NCBI GenBank assembly: GCA_035495855.1
Contig: DATJFD010000056.1
Location: 1 to 43,569, forward strand
Reading direction: 5' to 3'
Source: JAHFIW01 sp035495855
GTDB lineage: Bacteria > Patescibacteriota > Patescibacteriia > SG8-24
Length of the DNA: 43,569 nucleotides
The notes below the pieces were generated by a model. The model was not told the DNA's origin. It saw only the letters and a program-made list of their open reading frames with translations, and did not search any database. Below are positions 6,313 to 17,900 of the stretch, one piece after another (within the stretch, counting starts at the first letter, position 1; each line of letters starts with the position of its first letter). The position numbers and the translations under genes are program-made.

Positions 6313-7431
6313 CTACGGATGGAGCTTCGTGAGGCTCTGGACCATCATCTGGAAGGTCACTTTGTACTGGATCTCGAAGCGCTTGCCGAGGTTGTAGCTG
6401 ACCACGAAGACACGGTCGCCGCCGTCCACGTAGGCCGTGAACTTGTCGGGGCTCAGCACGGCATCATAGCCCTGCTTGGTCTTGTACGGCTCGACCTGCG
6501 AACTCGTCACCCCGGGCGACTGGGCCAGGTACCAGTCCATGATGGCCTGGTCCTTGGGCTTGTCCTGGACCAGGACCTCGATGAACTCGCCGGTGGCGGC
6601 ATCGAAGAAGATCTCGCTCTTGGTCGCGTCCGTCCCTTCACGGACCTTCCAGGCGGCCGGACGGAAGATGACGTAGTTCTCCGCGGCGTTCGAGTAGACG
6701 GCGATGCCGGGATTGTCCTTGAGCTGCGACGGCGCCGGCGTCGCGGGATCGAAGAGGTTCAACACTTCGTTGAGGTCGACGTAACTGTCCTTGTCGGTGT
6801 TGACGTCCGTCGGATTGGTGTTGAAGACGGTCTTCTCTTCTTCGTCGGTGAGGCCGTCCGAATCTGAGTCGAGGCCCGGCGTGGGCTCCGGCGGCTTGCA
6901 GTCCGCGGGGCAGGAATCGAAGGTCTCGGTCCCTTCGCACTTGTTGTCCCCGCAGACGGGCGGCGGCGGTCCGCAGTCGGCGGAACAGTTCTGCGGGGTC
7001 TCGCCCGGCGCTTCGCACTTCTTATCGCCGCAGACGGGCGGCGGCGGTCCGCAATCGGCGGAACAGTTCTGCGGGGTCTCGAGAGGAGCCTCGCACTTCT
7101 TGTCGCCGCAGACGGGAGCGGGAGGCGGCGGAGGCGCGACGTTCACGGGCGGCGCAGGTTTCTTGAACACGAAGAAATACGCGGCCGCTCCCCCGCCGAT
7201 GAGGAGCACCGCGGCGATGGCGATGATGGCGATGACAGGACCGCCCTTCTTCGCCGCGGGCGGAGCAGGCTGCTGGCCCGGAGGCATGGCCTGCGGCGGC
7301 GGGTTCTTGGGGATCTTCTTCCTCAGCGCCGCGCCGTAGAACTTCTCGGGGATAACGTGAATCACCGGCTCGTCGGCCGCGGGGGCCGGCGTGCCAGCCG
7401 GTTTCTTCAGTTCGTTCGGGTTCTCTGCCAT
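6313..7431 (-). CDS. Bitopic surface protein with Cys-rich and calcium-binding repeats
   Basis: Not a named family; 372 residues. The N-terminal 65 residues are Pro/Lys-rich and probably cytoplasmic. One membrane helix follows (about 67-88, IAIIAIAAVLLIGGGAAAYF). Outside are three Cys-rich repeats of the form CGDKKCEAP-x-ETPQNCSADC separated by Pro runs, then thrombospondin type 3-like calcium motifs (DSDSDGLTDEEE, NTDKDSYVDLNE). A C-terminal globular region of about 140 residues has no motif I recognise (NYVIFRPAAWKVREG...). It is the last gene of the surface cluster, 36 bases after its neighbour. A role in attachment or surface structure is inferred from architecture and context. Confidence 0.8.
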   Translation of the reverse strand: MAENPNELKKPAGTPAPAADEPVIHVIPEKFYGAALRKKIPKNPPPQAMPPGQQPAPPAAKKGGPVIAIIAIAAVLLIGGGAAAYFFVFKKPAPPVNVAPPPPPAPVCGDKKCEAPLETPQNCSADCGPPPPVCGDKKCEAPGETPQNCSADCGPPPPVCGDNKCEGTETFDSCPADCKPPEPTPGLDSDSDGLTDEEEKTVFNTNPTDVNTDKDSYVDLNEVLNLFDPATPAPSQLKDNPGIAVYSNAAENYVIFRPAAWKVREGTDATKSEIFFDAATGEFIEVLVQDKPKDQAIMDWYLAQSPGVTSSQVEPYKTKQGYDAVLSPDKFTAYVDGGDRVFVVSYNLGKRFEIQYKVTFQMMVQSLTKLHP

Positions 7432-7467
7432 GGCGGGAAAGGTGCGACGCCGCGAACGGACGCCGTA

Positions 7468-8073
7468 CTATTGGGTCGGGACGTTGAAGAGCTTGCCGGG
7501 ACCCTTCGGGTTGTAGCCGCCGCGGACCTCCTGGCCGTCGAGGAAGCCGTCGCCGTCGGTGTCGGGGTTCTTGGGATCGGTGCCGTAGACCTTGACTTCC
7601 TCGCGGTCGGTGAGACCGTCGTTATCGGTGTCGGCGGATTGCGGGTTGGTGCCGAGCTGCGCTTCCTCCGCGTCGCTGAGGCCGTCGCCGTCGGAGTCGA
7701 GCGGCTGCTGCGCCGGCTCGGGAGGCGAGACGGGCTGCGTGGGCTGCGGCGGCGGGACGGGGGTCGGTTCAGGGACGGGGATCGGCACGGGCGTAGGGAC
7801 CGGTTCGGGGACGGGCACCGGCACGGGGGTCGGAACGGGTACCGGCACGGGTGCGGCCGGCGGCGCCGCGGGAGCCTTGCTGCGGGAGAACAGGAAATAG
7901 CCGCCTCCACCCAGCGCGGCGAGCGCTGCGACGATGATGACGAGGAGCATCTTCGAAGGCCCGCGTCTCACGATCGTTTCACGCACTGGCGCGGGCGCGG
8001 CCGCGGACTTGGGCGCCCCGGGTTTCTCGACGTCCGCGAAGATGTCTACGGGCTCCTTTTTATCGTCGAACAT
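7468..8073 (-). CDS. Bitopic protein with Pro-rich stalk and calcium-binding repeats
   Basis: Not a named family; 201 residues. A cytoplasmic acidic start (MFDDKKEPVDIFADVE) is followed by one membrane helix (about 42-62, MLLVIIVAALAALGGGGYFLF). A stalk of Pro-Val/Pro-Thr/Pro-Glu repeats spans about 70-122, followed by three thrombospondin type 3-like calcium loops (DSDGDGLSDAEE, DTDNDGLTDREE, DTDGDGFLDGQE). The stalk looks rigid and wall-spanning. It has its own extended -10 promoter and lies beyond the terminator of the gene upstream, so it can be expressed apart from the giant genes. Confidence 0.85.
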   Translation of the reverse strand: MFDDKKEPVDIFADVEKPGAPKSAAAPAPVRETIVRRGPSKMLLVIIVAALAALGGGGYFLFSRSKAPAAPPAAPVPVPVPTPVPVPVPEPVPTPVPIPVPEPTPVPPPQPTQPVSPPEPAQQPLDSDGDGLSDAEEAQLGTNPQSADTDNDGLTDREEVKVYGTDPKNPDTDGDGFLDGQEVRGGYNPKGPGKLFNVPTQ

Positions 8074-8127
8074 AGCCGCTGTGGATGACCGAATTGGGCT
8101 TATTCACGCGCAATTCTCAACAAAGTC

Positions 8128-8136
8128 AGTATACCA
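8128..8136 (-). promoter_or_regulatory. Extended -10 promoter of the stalk protein
   Basis: TGGTATACT on the minus strand is an extended -10 (TGn then TATACT); a weak -35 (TGGAGA) sits 17 bp upstream. The predicted leader is about 48 bases. Confidence 0.6.
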
Positions 8137-8172
8137 TATCCCGGTGAGGCTCTCCAGGCTGAGGATAAGCTT

Positions 8173-8203
8173 AAAAACGAAGACCCCGCACTTGGCGGGG
8201 TCT
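8173..8203 (-). terminator. Intrinsic terminator after the second small surface gene
   Basis: A 9-bp stem AGACCCCGC/GCGGGGTCT (8181-8203) is followed on the minus strand by TTCG and five T. It lies just after the stop codon at 8208. Confidence 0.85.
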
Positions 8204-8207
8204 CTTC

Positions 8208-8936
8208 TTATTCGGAGGTTGCGGGCGACGGCGCGGGCGACGGCGCCGGTGCCGGAGGAGGCGGCAGAGGCGGAGGAGGAGCCGTCTTGTTCAGGACCTC
8301 CTGCTTGTCATTCACGCCGTCGCCATCGGAATCGGCTTTGGTCGGATCAAGGCCGCGTGCAAGCTCGTCGCCATCGGACAGCCCGTCGCCGTCGGTATCG
8401 GCCTTGGTGGGGTCCGTGCCTGCATCGCGTTCCTGCTGCGCCGACAACCCGTCCCCGTCGGTGTCGGTTCCCTTGCTCTCCACCGTATATTCGGGATACG
8501 TATCGCCGCCTCCCTTCGGACGCACCGCGCGCAACCGCACGGTCCATTCAAGGGGGTAGCCAAGCTGGGCTTTCTCGCTGTCGGACAGCAGACGGTTCGT
8601 GGTCGGATCGAGCGACGTCGCTTGCTGGGGCAGCCCTGCCTCGAGCGGGGCCGACTCCAGCGGGCCATTCGTGAGCATAGGCACGACCTCGGTCTCAGGG
8701 GCGGAGGCCTGCCCCCCTTTCGTTCCTGCTGCCCCACCGTTGACGTTCGCGTTCGTGCCGCCGAGCCCACCGGAGGGAACGCCGCCCGTCGCGCCGGGCC
8801 CTTCGCCGAGCGGCCCGGAAGCCCGACGCCGTATGATAACGACGCCGCCGATCACGAGCGCAAGGAGCACAACGCCGACGATGACGCCGATAATGACGTT
8901 CCTTCTGGTATTGTCCTGCTCTTCGTAGCCGTCCAT
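8208..8936 (-). CDS. Bitopic protein with calcium-binding repeats
   Basis: Not a named family; 242 residues from the ATG at 8936 (a TTG two codons upstream is possible). A short cytoplasmic head (MDGYEEQDNTRRN) is followed by one membrane helix (about 13-35) and an Arg stop-transfer. Then come a Gly/Ala/Asn-rich linker, a region of about 50 residues without known motif, and three thrombospondin type 3-like loops (DTDGDGLSAQQE, DTDGDGLSDGDE, DSDGDGVNDKQE). The C-terminus is a Pro/Ala/Ser tail. It starts 12 bases after the stop of the 3649-residue gene and must be co-transcribed with it, which ties the small bitopic proteins to the giant one. Confidence 0.85.
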   Translation of the reverse strand: MDGYEEQDNTRRNVIIGVIVGVVLLALVIGGVVIIRRRASGPLGEGPGATGGVPSGGLGGTNANVNGGAAGTKGGQASAPETEVVPMLTNGPLESAPLEAGLPQQATSLDPTTNRLLSDSEKAQLGYPLEWTVRLRAVRPKGGGDTYPEYTVESKGTDTDGDGLSAQQERDAGTDPTKADTDGDGLSDGDELARGLDPTKADSDGDGVNDKQEVLNKTAPPPPLPPPPAPAPSPAPSPATSE

Positions 8937-8948
8937 AAGCAAGCGAGG

Positions 8949-11900
8949 TTATTCAGCCGGCCGGCAATCGTGTTCACTCCAAGTCGCGTCATCCGCATCA
9001 TGGCCGCCCAGCGTGGAACAGACGAACGGACACGGTCCAGGGTTGGTGCCGGGATAGCAGCAATAGGCATATCTGTTGCCGCACCCTCCGCCTCCCGAAG
9101 CCGGCAGCGATACGTCCGCAGCGCGGATGTAGCCGACCCTGGCCTTATCGGGAGCGTTCAGGAAGCTCATTGAGCCGAAATCCTCCGGCCTGTACGTGTT
9201 GCAGTTGTCATAGTAGACGCGCATCTTCAGGCCGTAGGTTCCGAAGTTGCCGCCGCCGCTGCGATGCGCGTAATCCTGGATGGCGAAGTCGTAAGTGACG
9301 CCCGCCTTGCGTGGAATCGTGATCGTCTCGATGCCGCCCGGGTTGTAATAACCCGTCGAGCTGCCCTGGTCGTCGACGTCGAGGGTATAGAGGCTGCCGC
9401 CGTCGTTGACGCTGGCCGTGTAGCCGGTGCCCGCTCCGCCGGACCCGTAATAGAGGTGCACGCCGCTGCTCGCGTATGCATGGAAGTCAAGGTCGACGTC
9501 CGAGGACCATGTGATAGTGGCGCGGACCGTGCCATCGGGCGGCTTCTTAGTGACCTCGAAGTCGACGTTGCTCGCCGTGAGGCATGAATTGATGCTGTAG
9601 GAATACGCCTGCTCGTTCGTGGCGGGACAGAGCGGATCAGGACTGACCAGCTTGATCTTCCATTGCGTCGAGCCGGTGCACATGGCGCTGTCGAACCAGT
9701 AATCGATGCTCCATGCGCCGGTCGGCGAGAACGTGCTCGTTTCGGTGATCTTGGTCGAACCGCAATCGACCTCGATCTTGCCGCCGGCGAGCCCTCCGCC
9801 GGTCTGCACGTCGATGACCTTGCCGTTCGCGACGAGATGCTGCTCCTTGATGCCGTTGCAGTCCTCGTCGATGTCGTTGCACTGCTCGGTCGCGGCCGGG
9901 ATGGTGTAGGCATGGTGGCCGGTATCGTCGTCCCACTCGTAGTGGTACGCGCCGTGGATGTTCTTGTTCTTGTCGTCGCAATCGAGGTCGCCGGGGACGC
10001 CGTCGTTGTCCTTGTCCGGATCGCAGACGTCATAGAGGAGCTTGCCGGAGCCCGGCGTCTGGCAGCCGGGACCGGTGCCCGCGCCGCAGGTGTCGCCGTC
10101 GGTGTTGGTCCCGACCAGGTTCGCGCACGGCCCGGCGTCCGCGGAACTGCAGCCGCGGTGGCAGTTGGAGGGGCTGCAGAGCGCCTGGCCCATGTACTTG
10201 CCGTAGGACTTGAACTGCTGAGCCTTGCCGACGCAGACCCAGTCGCTGCCGAGCCCCGTGGAACCGTCGCATTCTTCGACCTGCGAAGGGCCGGGGGGCG
10301 GGTTCCAGGTGCTGTCCTGGATCAGGCCGTCGCCGCAGAAGCCGCCGGAGAGGGTGAGCGTGCGGCAGGCGCCCGAGCAATACGTGCAGCTGAGGCCGTA
10401 CTCCGGCACGCAGGGCCGCCCGTTGCTCGTGCCGTCGTCGCACTCCTCGCCCGTTCCGGGATTGATATACCCGTCCCCGCAGCGGGCCGTACGGCACATG
10501 TAGCTCTTGCCGGGATCGATGACGCAGGAGTCGGTGTTCGTCGTGTTGCCGTCGTCGCACTCCTCGCCCGTCTCCTTCTTGCCGTTGCCGCAGGAACCCG
10601 GAGCCGTACAGGACCAGACGCCCCACGTGCAGGCGGTCGCGTCGTCAGCGGCGCTGGAAGCGATGTTCGGCGTGCACTCGCGGCGCTGCTTCTGTTCGGG
10701 CGTGGGACAGAAGTGGCCGCAGACCTTCACGCAATCGTCGTTGGTCGCGCACGATTTGCCCGGCGCGTTCGTGCAATGGGCGGCGCTGCAGGTGCCGAGG
10801 TCGGGGCACTGGCCCGCGTTGTCGCAGCCGGTCGTCTGGTTCGGGTCGTCGTTGTCGTTGCAGTAGCCCTTGAACTCCTCGAAGCCGCCGTCGCATTTCT
10901 CGCCGGCATTGATGACGCCGTCGCCGCAGCGGGGCCCTGCCGCCTGGCAGTCCCAGGAACAGGTCGGCGCGCTGATGCCCGACGTCGCGCAGGCGGGCGA
11001 ACCGCCGACGCCCGGTTCAGGAGCGGTGGAAAGGATGCCGTTGAAGGCGTACTGGCCGTTCTTCTCCTTGCAATCGCAGGATTCGTTCGGCTGCTTCTTG
11101 CCGTCGCCGCAGGAGTTCGCGTAGCCGTTGCAGTTGGCGTTGCAGTGCCCGTAGGTCCCGTTGAGCGGGCCGTCATCGCAGGTCTCGGGAGGGTTCTGGC
11201 GGACGCCGTCGCCGCACTGGCCGCCGACGCAGGCGGTCGTGCAGACCCCCGCGGGCGCGCCCGGACAATCGCCGTTGGTCGAGCAGTTGTTGCCGTTGCT
11301 GGTCCCGCCGACGCACCTGCCACAGTTCACGCAGGTCGTGGCGTAGTTAAGGACGCAGAAGGCGCCGGCGCCCAGGCACTCGCTGTTCACGCGGCAATCG
11401 ACGCCCGGATTGGTGGCGTTCGCGCTGCATTTGCCGAGGTCGACCCAGTGGCAGATGTTGTTGCACACCTGGCGCGCGCTGCCGGCGCGGGTCGAACCCG
11501 TCGGATCGGCGTCGCAGGACACGCCGCGCGTCTGTCCGACTTCGCAGTCTTCCGTGCAATCACTGTTGGTCAGGCAGGTCGAGGCGGGATTGCCCGTGCA
11601 ATGGCCGCCCGAACAGGCGCCCTGGCTCTTGAGGATGCCGTCGCCGCAGACGCCGCCCACGCCGACGGTCGCGCCGGAGCACATCTGGCCGGTGAAAGGA
11701 TTGGAACCGTGGCCGATGAAGATCTTGCCTTCGCGGTAGTTGCACTTGCCGCCCGAGAAGAGGCACGTGCCTCCGGAGCAGTCGCCGTCGCCCATGCAGC
11801 TGGAGCCGCTGTTGACCGCGCTGTCGCTGCAGGTGCCGGCGCACTGGCCCGACGCGTCGCCGGTGCAATCGCCGAGCGTGGTGTTGTGCTCCAGACAGGT

Positions 11901-14900
11901 GCCGCCGGACCAGGTATCGGCGAAGCCGTTGACGTTCTTATATTCGAAGTCGTTGCGCAGCTGGAAGTCCTCGCCGCCGATGCTGCGATACTCGAACACG
12001 TGCGAATCGAACGGACACATGTACAGCCGGCTCTTGTCGTTCCAGCAGGTCGCGCGGTCGTAGTTCGGGTCGCCGCAGACGCCGTGCCTGTTGAGCGGAT
12101 CGGTGGGCAGCGTCACGCCGAGCGGATTGCCGAGCGCCGCCGACCAGGAAGGCCACCTGCTGTTCGTCTGCGCGCGCAGGAACGTACCGGCGTCGAGGGT
12201 CGGGAACTTCCCGGTGGCGTTCTTCTTGGCGATGAGCTGCGAACGGATCGACTGGAGGGCCGACCACCGGGCGACGTCGCGCACGATCTTCGACTTCGGC
12301 ACGTCGCACTTATAGAGGCCGCGGCCCGGGATAGGGGCGCCGGCGGCGTCCACCTGGCAATCCACGTCCGCGTCGCAGGCGATCGAGACGCCGGCCCAGG
12401 GCGTGGCCGTCGGCGTGCCGCAGGTACCGCCGCCCGCCGCGCACTCGGTGTCGTTCCGGCAGTCCTTGCCCGCGTTGTCGCCGCCCGCGCAGCGCCGCAC
12501 CTGGCAGTCGCCGCTGGCGGCGTCGCAGCTGTAACCCTCGCGGCCGGGCACCGGCAGGCCCGCGGCGTTGAGCTGGCAGTCGTTATTGGTGTTGCACTTC
12601 ACCACCGCGAAGGAACGCAGTTCGCCCTTGCGGCAGATGCCGAAGTTGGTGAGCTCGGCGTTGCGGTTGAAGTTCACGAAGCCGAGGACCTGGTTGAAGA
12701 TCCCTACCGTCTCGGGCTGCGCGCCATCGCTGTACGAGAGCACGTCGACGTTCGTGAACAGGCTGCCGGTCCCTTGTTTGGAGGCCGTGTTGACGTACAT
12801 CGTGCGGCCTTCCTGCAGCGCTTCGTAGCCGTTGACCTTGGTCTTGAGAGGCGCGCCGCGGAAACCCTTGCCCGCGTACCAGTCGCTGATGCTCTTGTGC
12901 GTCAGGTTGGTGGAGAACCGGATACCGACGGCGTCGTTGATCCACTTGCCCGTCGACGGGTCAGGACCGCCGGGGCACTTGGCCGGGTTGGTCTCGTAGG
13001 TGAACAGGTATTCGCGGAGGATGTCCTGGCCGGGGTTCAACACGAGTGCCGGGCCTTCCTTGAGGCAGGGCAGCGCGCCGACGTCGGCCGCAAGGAGCCG
13101 CGTTGTCCGCTTTTTGGGAGCGCCCGCATCGGCCACCGTGTCATGAGGCGCCGCCATGGCCGACGGAGCTCCCGCGGCGGGTGCCGAGCCGGGATCGCGG
13201 CAATAGTAGAACTCCACGTTGGTGAGCTCGTCGTAGAAAGGGAACCAAGTGTCCGCCGTGCACGTACCGTTGTTGGTGCCGGCCACCCAGGGGATATCAA
13301 GGATGCCGCCGGCGCAGGTCTGATAGTGCGGCCAGGGTTTCTGGCAGAGCAGCACGGTCGCGTGGCCGTTGCCGCTCGTCGTGATCGAGCTGATGCCGGG
13401 AGACGTCGCGTTGCAGGTGATCTGGCCGTTCGGCACGGTGCAGCTCGTCGCGCTGACGGTGCAGGGACAGCCGCCGCCGGACGTGCAGGTGGCGCCGAGG
13501 GTGCAGGCGATGCTGAACGCCGTACCGTTGGGGTTGATGAGGTGGGCGACGGCCTCGACCGGTTCGGCGCTCGACGAATTGTGCGGCTGCACGCCGGCCG
13601 GAACGTCGGCCGGGTCGGCGCCGCGGACGCGGATGTCGGCGAAGCCGAGCGTCGCGGTGGCCGTCACGTTGCAGGTCGCGGAACCGTTCGCCACGGTGCA
13701 GGTCGAACCGCTGATGGTGCAGGGGCAGCCGCCGCCGGACGTGCAGACGGCGCCGAGCGCGCACTGCGTGATGTTCGACTGGCGGGGTTCGATGACGATA
13801 GCGGGCGGGATGGTCGGCGGCGCCGGGACGCCGGGGAGCGTCCAATCCCATTCCCAGTTGTAGTCGAGCGTCGGCACGATGGCCTGCCCGCTGGCGGAAA
13901 TGCCGGCGGCGCTGACCGTCTGGCGGTCGCTCTTCGTCGAAAGCAGGACGGACGGCGGGCTGACGTCGACCTTGTCGATCGTGCAGATGGTCGGGCCCGT
14001 GCCGAAGTAGGCGCGGTACGGGGTGCTGAGCGGCACGCCGGCGGCCGACTTCACGCCCGCGTCGAGCTGAATGCGGACGTACTTGTTCGCCGGGAGCGCC
14101 CTGACGACGTTGAAGTAGGTCTTCGAATGGCGGCTGAGCGCGGGGCCCTCCTCGACCGTGGTGATGGAACCGGTGACGCTGCAGTAACGTTCAGCCTGCT
14201 CCGCGGGCGAAGGCGCGGACGGCGGGCTGCCGAAGACAGGCCGCAACACGAAGTCGCGGAAGAAGGCCAGGACGCCGTTCCAGAGCCGCTGCCAGAAGCC
14301 GGCGGGCCGGAGCACGCCGCCCGCGTACGACAGCTCGGTGCTGCCGGCGGGGCACGGCGCGGTGCCGTTGTTGTAGCCGACGAGCATGTGCTGCGAGATG
14401 GACCCGCCGTTCATCACCGCGTCGAACGTCAATGCGATCTGCGGGTTGCGGCAGGAATTGAACACCGTCGGCTGGACGTAGGTCACCGTCGGCCTGGGCG
14501 TGCAACAGCCGCTGTCCGCGCAAGCGAGGTTCAGGCCCGGGTTCAGGTTGTAGCAGTAGGAATCCTGCGAGCTCGGGGGTTCGTTCTTGCAGTTGCAGGC
14601 GAGCGTCACGTTGGAGCGGCCGGCGTCGGCATCGGGCACGCCGGTGACGGTGGCCTTCACGTTCGTGATGCTGCCGGCCGGGGTGGCGGGATCGAACCCG
14701 GCCTGGGGCTCGGCGCTCACCGCCTGGTACGGATCGGTCTTAGGGTGATCGGCGCCCGTGTAGTTGGACGGTTCGCAGACGTCCTTCTCGCCCTTGCCGA
14801 CGATGCCGTCGCTGCAGAACGAGGGAGCCGTGTAGAAGGCGGACGATCCCTTGTAGAGGCAGCGGTCGGTGCAGAACTCGGCGCGCTGCGGGTCCGTGTC

Positions 14901-17900
14901 GCAGCCGGGATCCTCGCCGAAAGCGACGTCATCGACGCCGTTGCCGCAGCAATGCGAGCCGCCGGTGCAAGGAGCCGTGCCCTGCTTCAGGCAGGTCTGC
15001 GCGCTGCAGCCCGCGGCTCCCGGCGCGGGTTCGCAAGCGGGATCCTCGCCGGGCTCGACGCGCCCGTTGCCGCAGAAGTTGACGCAAGCTTCGCCGGGAC
15101 CAACGTCGAGACAGCTGCGCAGGGTCCCCTCTTTGAGGCAGTTGGAGCTGCAGCCGTCGCCGTTGCCGGCGTTGCCGTCATCGCAGGCCTCGCCGTCGCT
15201 CTGGAAACCGTCGCCGCAGACCGAACCCGCGGCCGTGGAAGAGCCCGTGAAGACGCAGCCGATATTGTCGAAGAAGCCTTCGACCACCGTGCCCGGCTGC
15301 TTGCAGCCGTTCGGCCAAATGAAGCCGCCGGCGCCGTCGGAGATCATTTCGCAGGATTCTCCGGCGTCGAGCGTATGGTTGCCGCAGGTAGGCGCCTGGG
15401 TGCCGTTCAGGAGACAGTTATTGCTGCAGGCGTCGTTATTGACGTTATTGCCGTCGTCGCATTCCTCCCACTGCGAGTCGATCGCCCCGTTGCCACACTG
15501 CGGCACGGTGTTCTGCGAACCGGTCAGGAGGCACTGGCCGTTGCAGCCGTTCTTCGGCACGGGCTTGGCGTCCACGAGATCGCCCGGGGCGGCATGATTA
15601 TAGATAGGAAGACTGGTCGAGCCGCTGAAGTAGCCGCGCAGCACGCGATTGGGGGTCGGCGCGTCGAAATCCCAGATCCAGCTGTACGACGTCGCGCGGA
15701 GCTGCTGGCCGGTCGTGCTGCACTCGTCGGGAGAACCGAACGGCACCGCGGTGAAGCTCTTGCGGTCGCCGACGTACTGCATGATGGCGCGGCCCGGGGT
15801 CAGCTGCGTGCGCGCCACGGAACAGGCGGTGGGATCGTCCTTGGTCCGGAACTTCCAGGTGTACCACGAGCCGTCATTGAGGCCGGCGAGTTGCACGCCG
15901 CTGCGGCTCTTCACGCCGGTCGGCCCTCCTTCGATGCTCACGCGGTAGAAGGTGCCGGGCAGGAAGTCGCCGCCGGTCATGACGATGGTGACGTGCTTAT
16001 GGAGCACCGTGACGAGGTCAGGCGCGAGGCCGTCGTCGGGGATCGCCTGCACGGACGGCGTGGGACCGCCGAGGTCAGGCGCGAACGGCGCGGTGCACGA
16101 GGCGTTGCGGCAGCGCTTGATGACCACGGTGCTGCCGGTGAACGTCGTGGGGTCCATCGGTACGTTGAAGGTGGCCATGACATCCGCGTTGATGCAGGCC
16201 TGGGTGCAATCCGCCTTCGGCGTCACGTCGATGACGCGGGGGTCGGCGAACTTCACGGTGATGTCGGAATGACCTTCCTTCACGGGACCGGTCGGGGTGC
16301 CACCGGGCGGCGGGGCGTTGAGCGGGGTCACGGAAGCGGTGAGCGGCGTGGGGCTGCCGGGAGACGTCTCCTGGACGCCCTTGGTCGGCTGCGTGCAGGC
16401 GGCGTTGAGCGGCGCCATCAGGCTCAGGTACGGACCGATCTTCGACCAGCCGATCGCGTACGGCTCGGTAGGTCCGCACTGCAGCCGGTTGCAGTTGCCG
16501 CCCCACAGTCCCGCGTTGAAGTTCACGGGATCCTGGTCCTGCTGGATGGTCGCGACCGGGGCGTCGACATACACGTTCGAGACCTGGCACGGATCGTCGC
16601 TGTCGCGCACGCGGAAATCGTAGACGTAATTGCCGCCCTGGCTGCCGTCATCATCGCCGTCGAGGTAGCGGCCGGCCGCGCCGGTCTCCTTGAGGCCGAC
16701 GCCGCCCGGGGACGAAACGAGGGTGACGCGGTACCAGGTGTTCCTCTTGAAGTAATGCGTGCCGCCGTTATAGGCGTTCGCCGGCCTGGTCTCGAAGGTC
16801 TTGCATTGCGTGGGATCGAGGCTGTCGCAGCTCGCGAACGTGCCCGGGCTCGAGAAAGGATTGAGCGGGACCGTCGCCGTGCAGACCGGCGAAGCGCCGG
16901 TGCCGCACTCCTCGACCTTCACGGAATTGTTATCGAACGAAGCGGTGTCGAGCACGCGATTGAACTCGAAGAACAGCATCGCGTTCTTGCACGCGTCCGT
17001 GCTGTCCTTATAAGGAGAGGGGCTCTGCGGGACCGGCGGGATGGAGGTCGCGCTGCAGACGGCGCGCTCGACGACGCGCGGGAGCACCGGCAGGACGTTC
17101 GTGCTGAAGCGCCACGAGTAGGCGCTGTTCCTTGCCACGGGCAGGCAACTCGCCTGGCAGGAACCGTTGGCGCAGCAGGTTTCGCCGCCGGGGCATACGC
17201 CTCCCGCCTGGTTGCAGTCCTGCACGGTGAAGGGAACGGCGTTGCTGGAGAGCTGGTTGTTGGAAATGAGATAGACCGGGCCGGTCACCGACGTGGCGGC
17301 GACGAGGCTCGTGACCGAGTTGCCGGACCAGCTCGGGTAACCCGACGAAGGGACGCTGTTCACGATGCAGATGCCCTCGGCGGGGTTGCTGCAGACGGCG
17401 CCGACGTTGGTGCAGGCCGAGAACGGCGGCTTGAGGCAATGCTTCGCCTGGGTCTTGAAGAACTGCACCGCGAAACGGGGGTCGGCCGTCGGGTTGCCGG
17501 GGCCGGCGCCGAAGCCTTCGCCTTCGAGAACGACCATGTTGCCCGCAGGACCGTTGTCCGGCGTGATCGAACAGATGCCGGGGCGCGGCGCCTCGTTGGT
17601 GATCTTGAACAGCACGTCATCGTTGCTGTTGCGGGCAGGCGGCGCCGTCACGACCTGCACCTTGTGCGCGACGCCCCCAGCCGAAACGTTCACCGGGGTC
17701 GAATCCTGATAGGCGGGCGGCACCTTGATGATGATGTAATTGTCGTGCCAGTTGTTGTCGCAGGCCGGGTCATCGGTGATCGCCGTGTCGGCGCCGAATT
17801 TCAGTTTGACCGTGCCCTTGAGCGAACCGAAACCGGAGCCCTGGATGGTGACGTAGGAACCCACGGGACCGGATTCGGGAATGACGGCGGTCACGTGGGG

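Noticed and set aside
7760..7860. Short GC-rich tandem repeats
   Set aside because: These encode the Pro-Val/Pro-Thr stalk of the bitopic protein in frame, so they are coding repeats.
7968..7982. GTTTCACG, similar to half of a parS site
   Set aside because: The second half does not match and the sequence is inside the stalk-protein gene; no full parS was seen in the window.
9800..11700. Recurrent Cys-codon patterns that look like a DNA repeat array or CRISPR
   Set aside because: They follow the protein repeats CGDG...CDDGN with diverged codons; there are no constant repeats with regular unique spacers.
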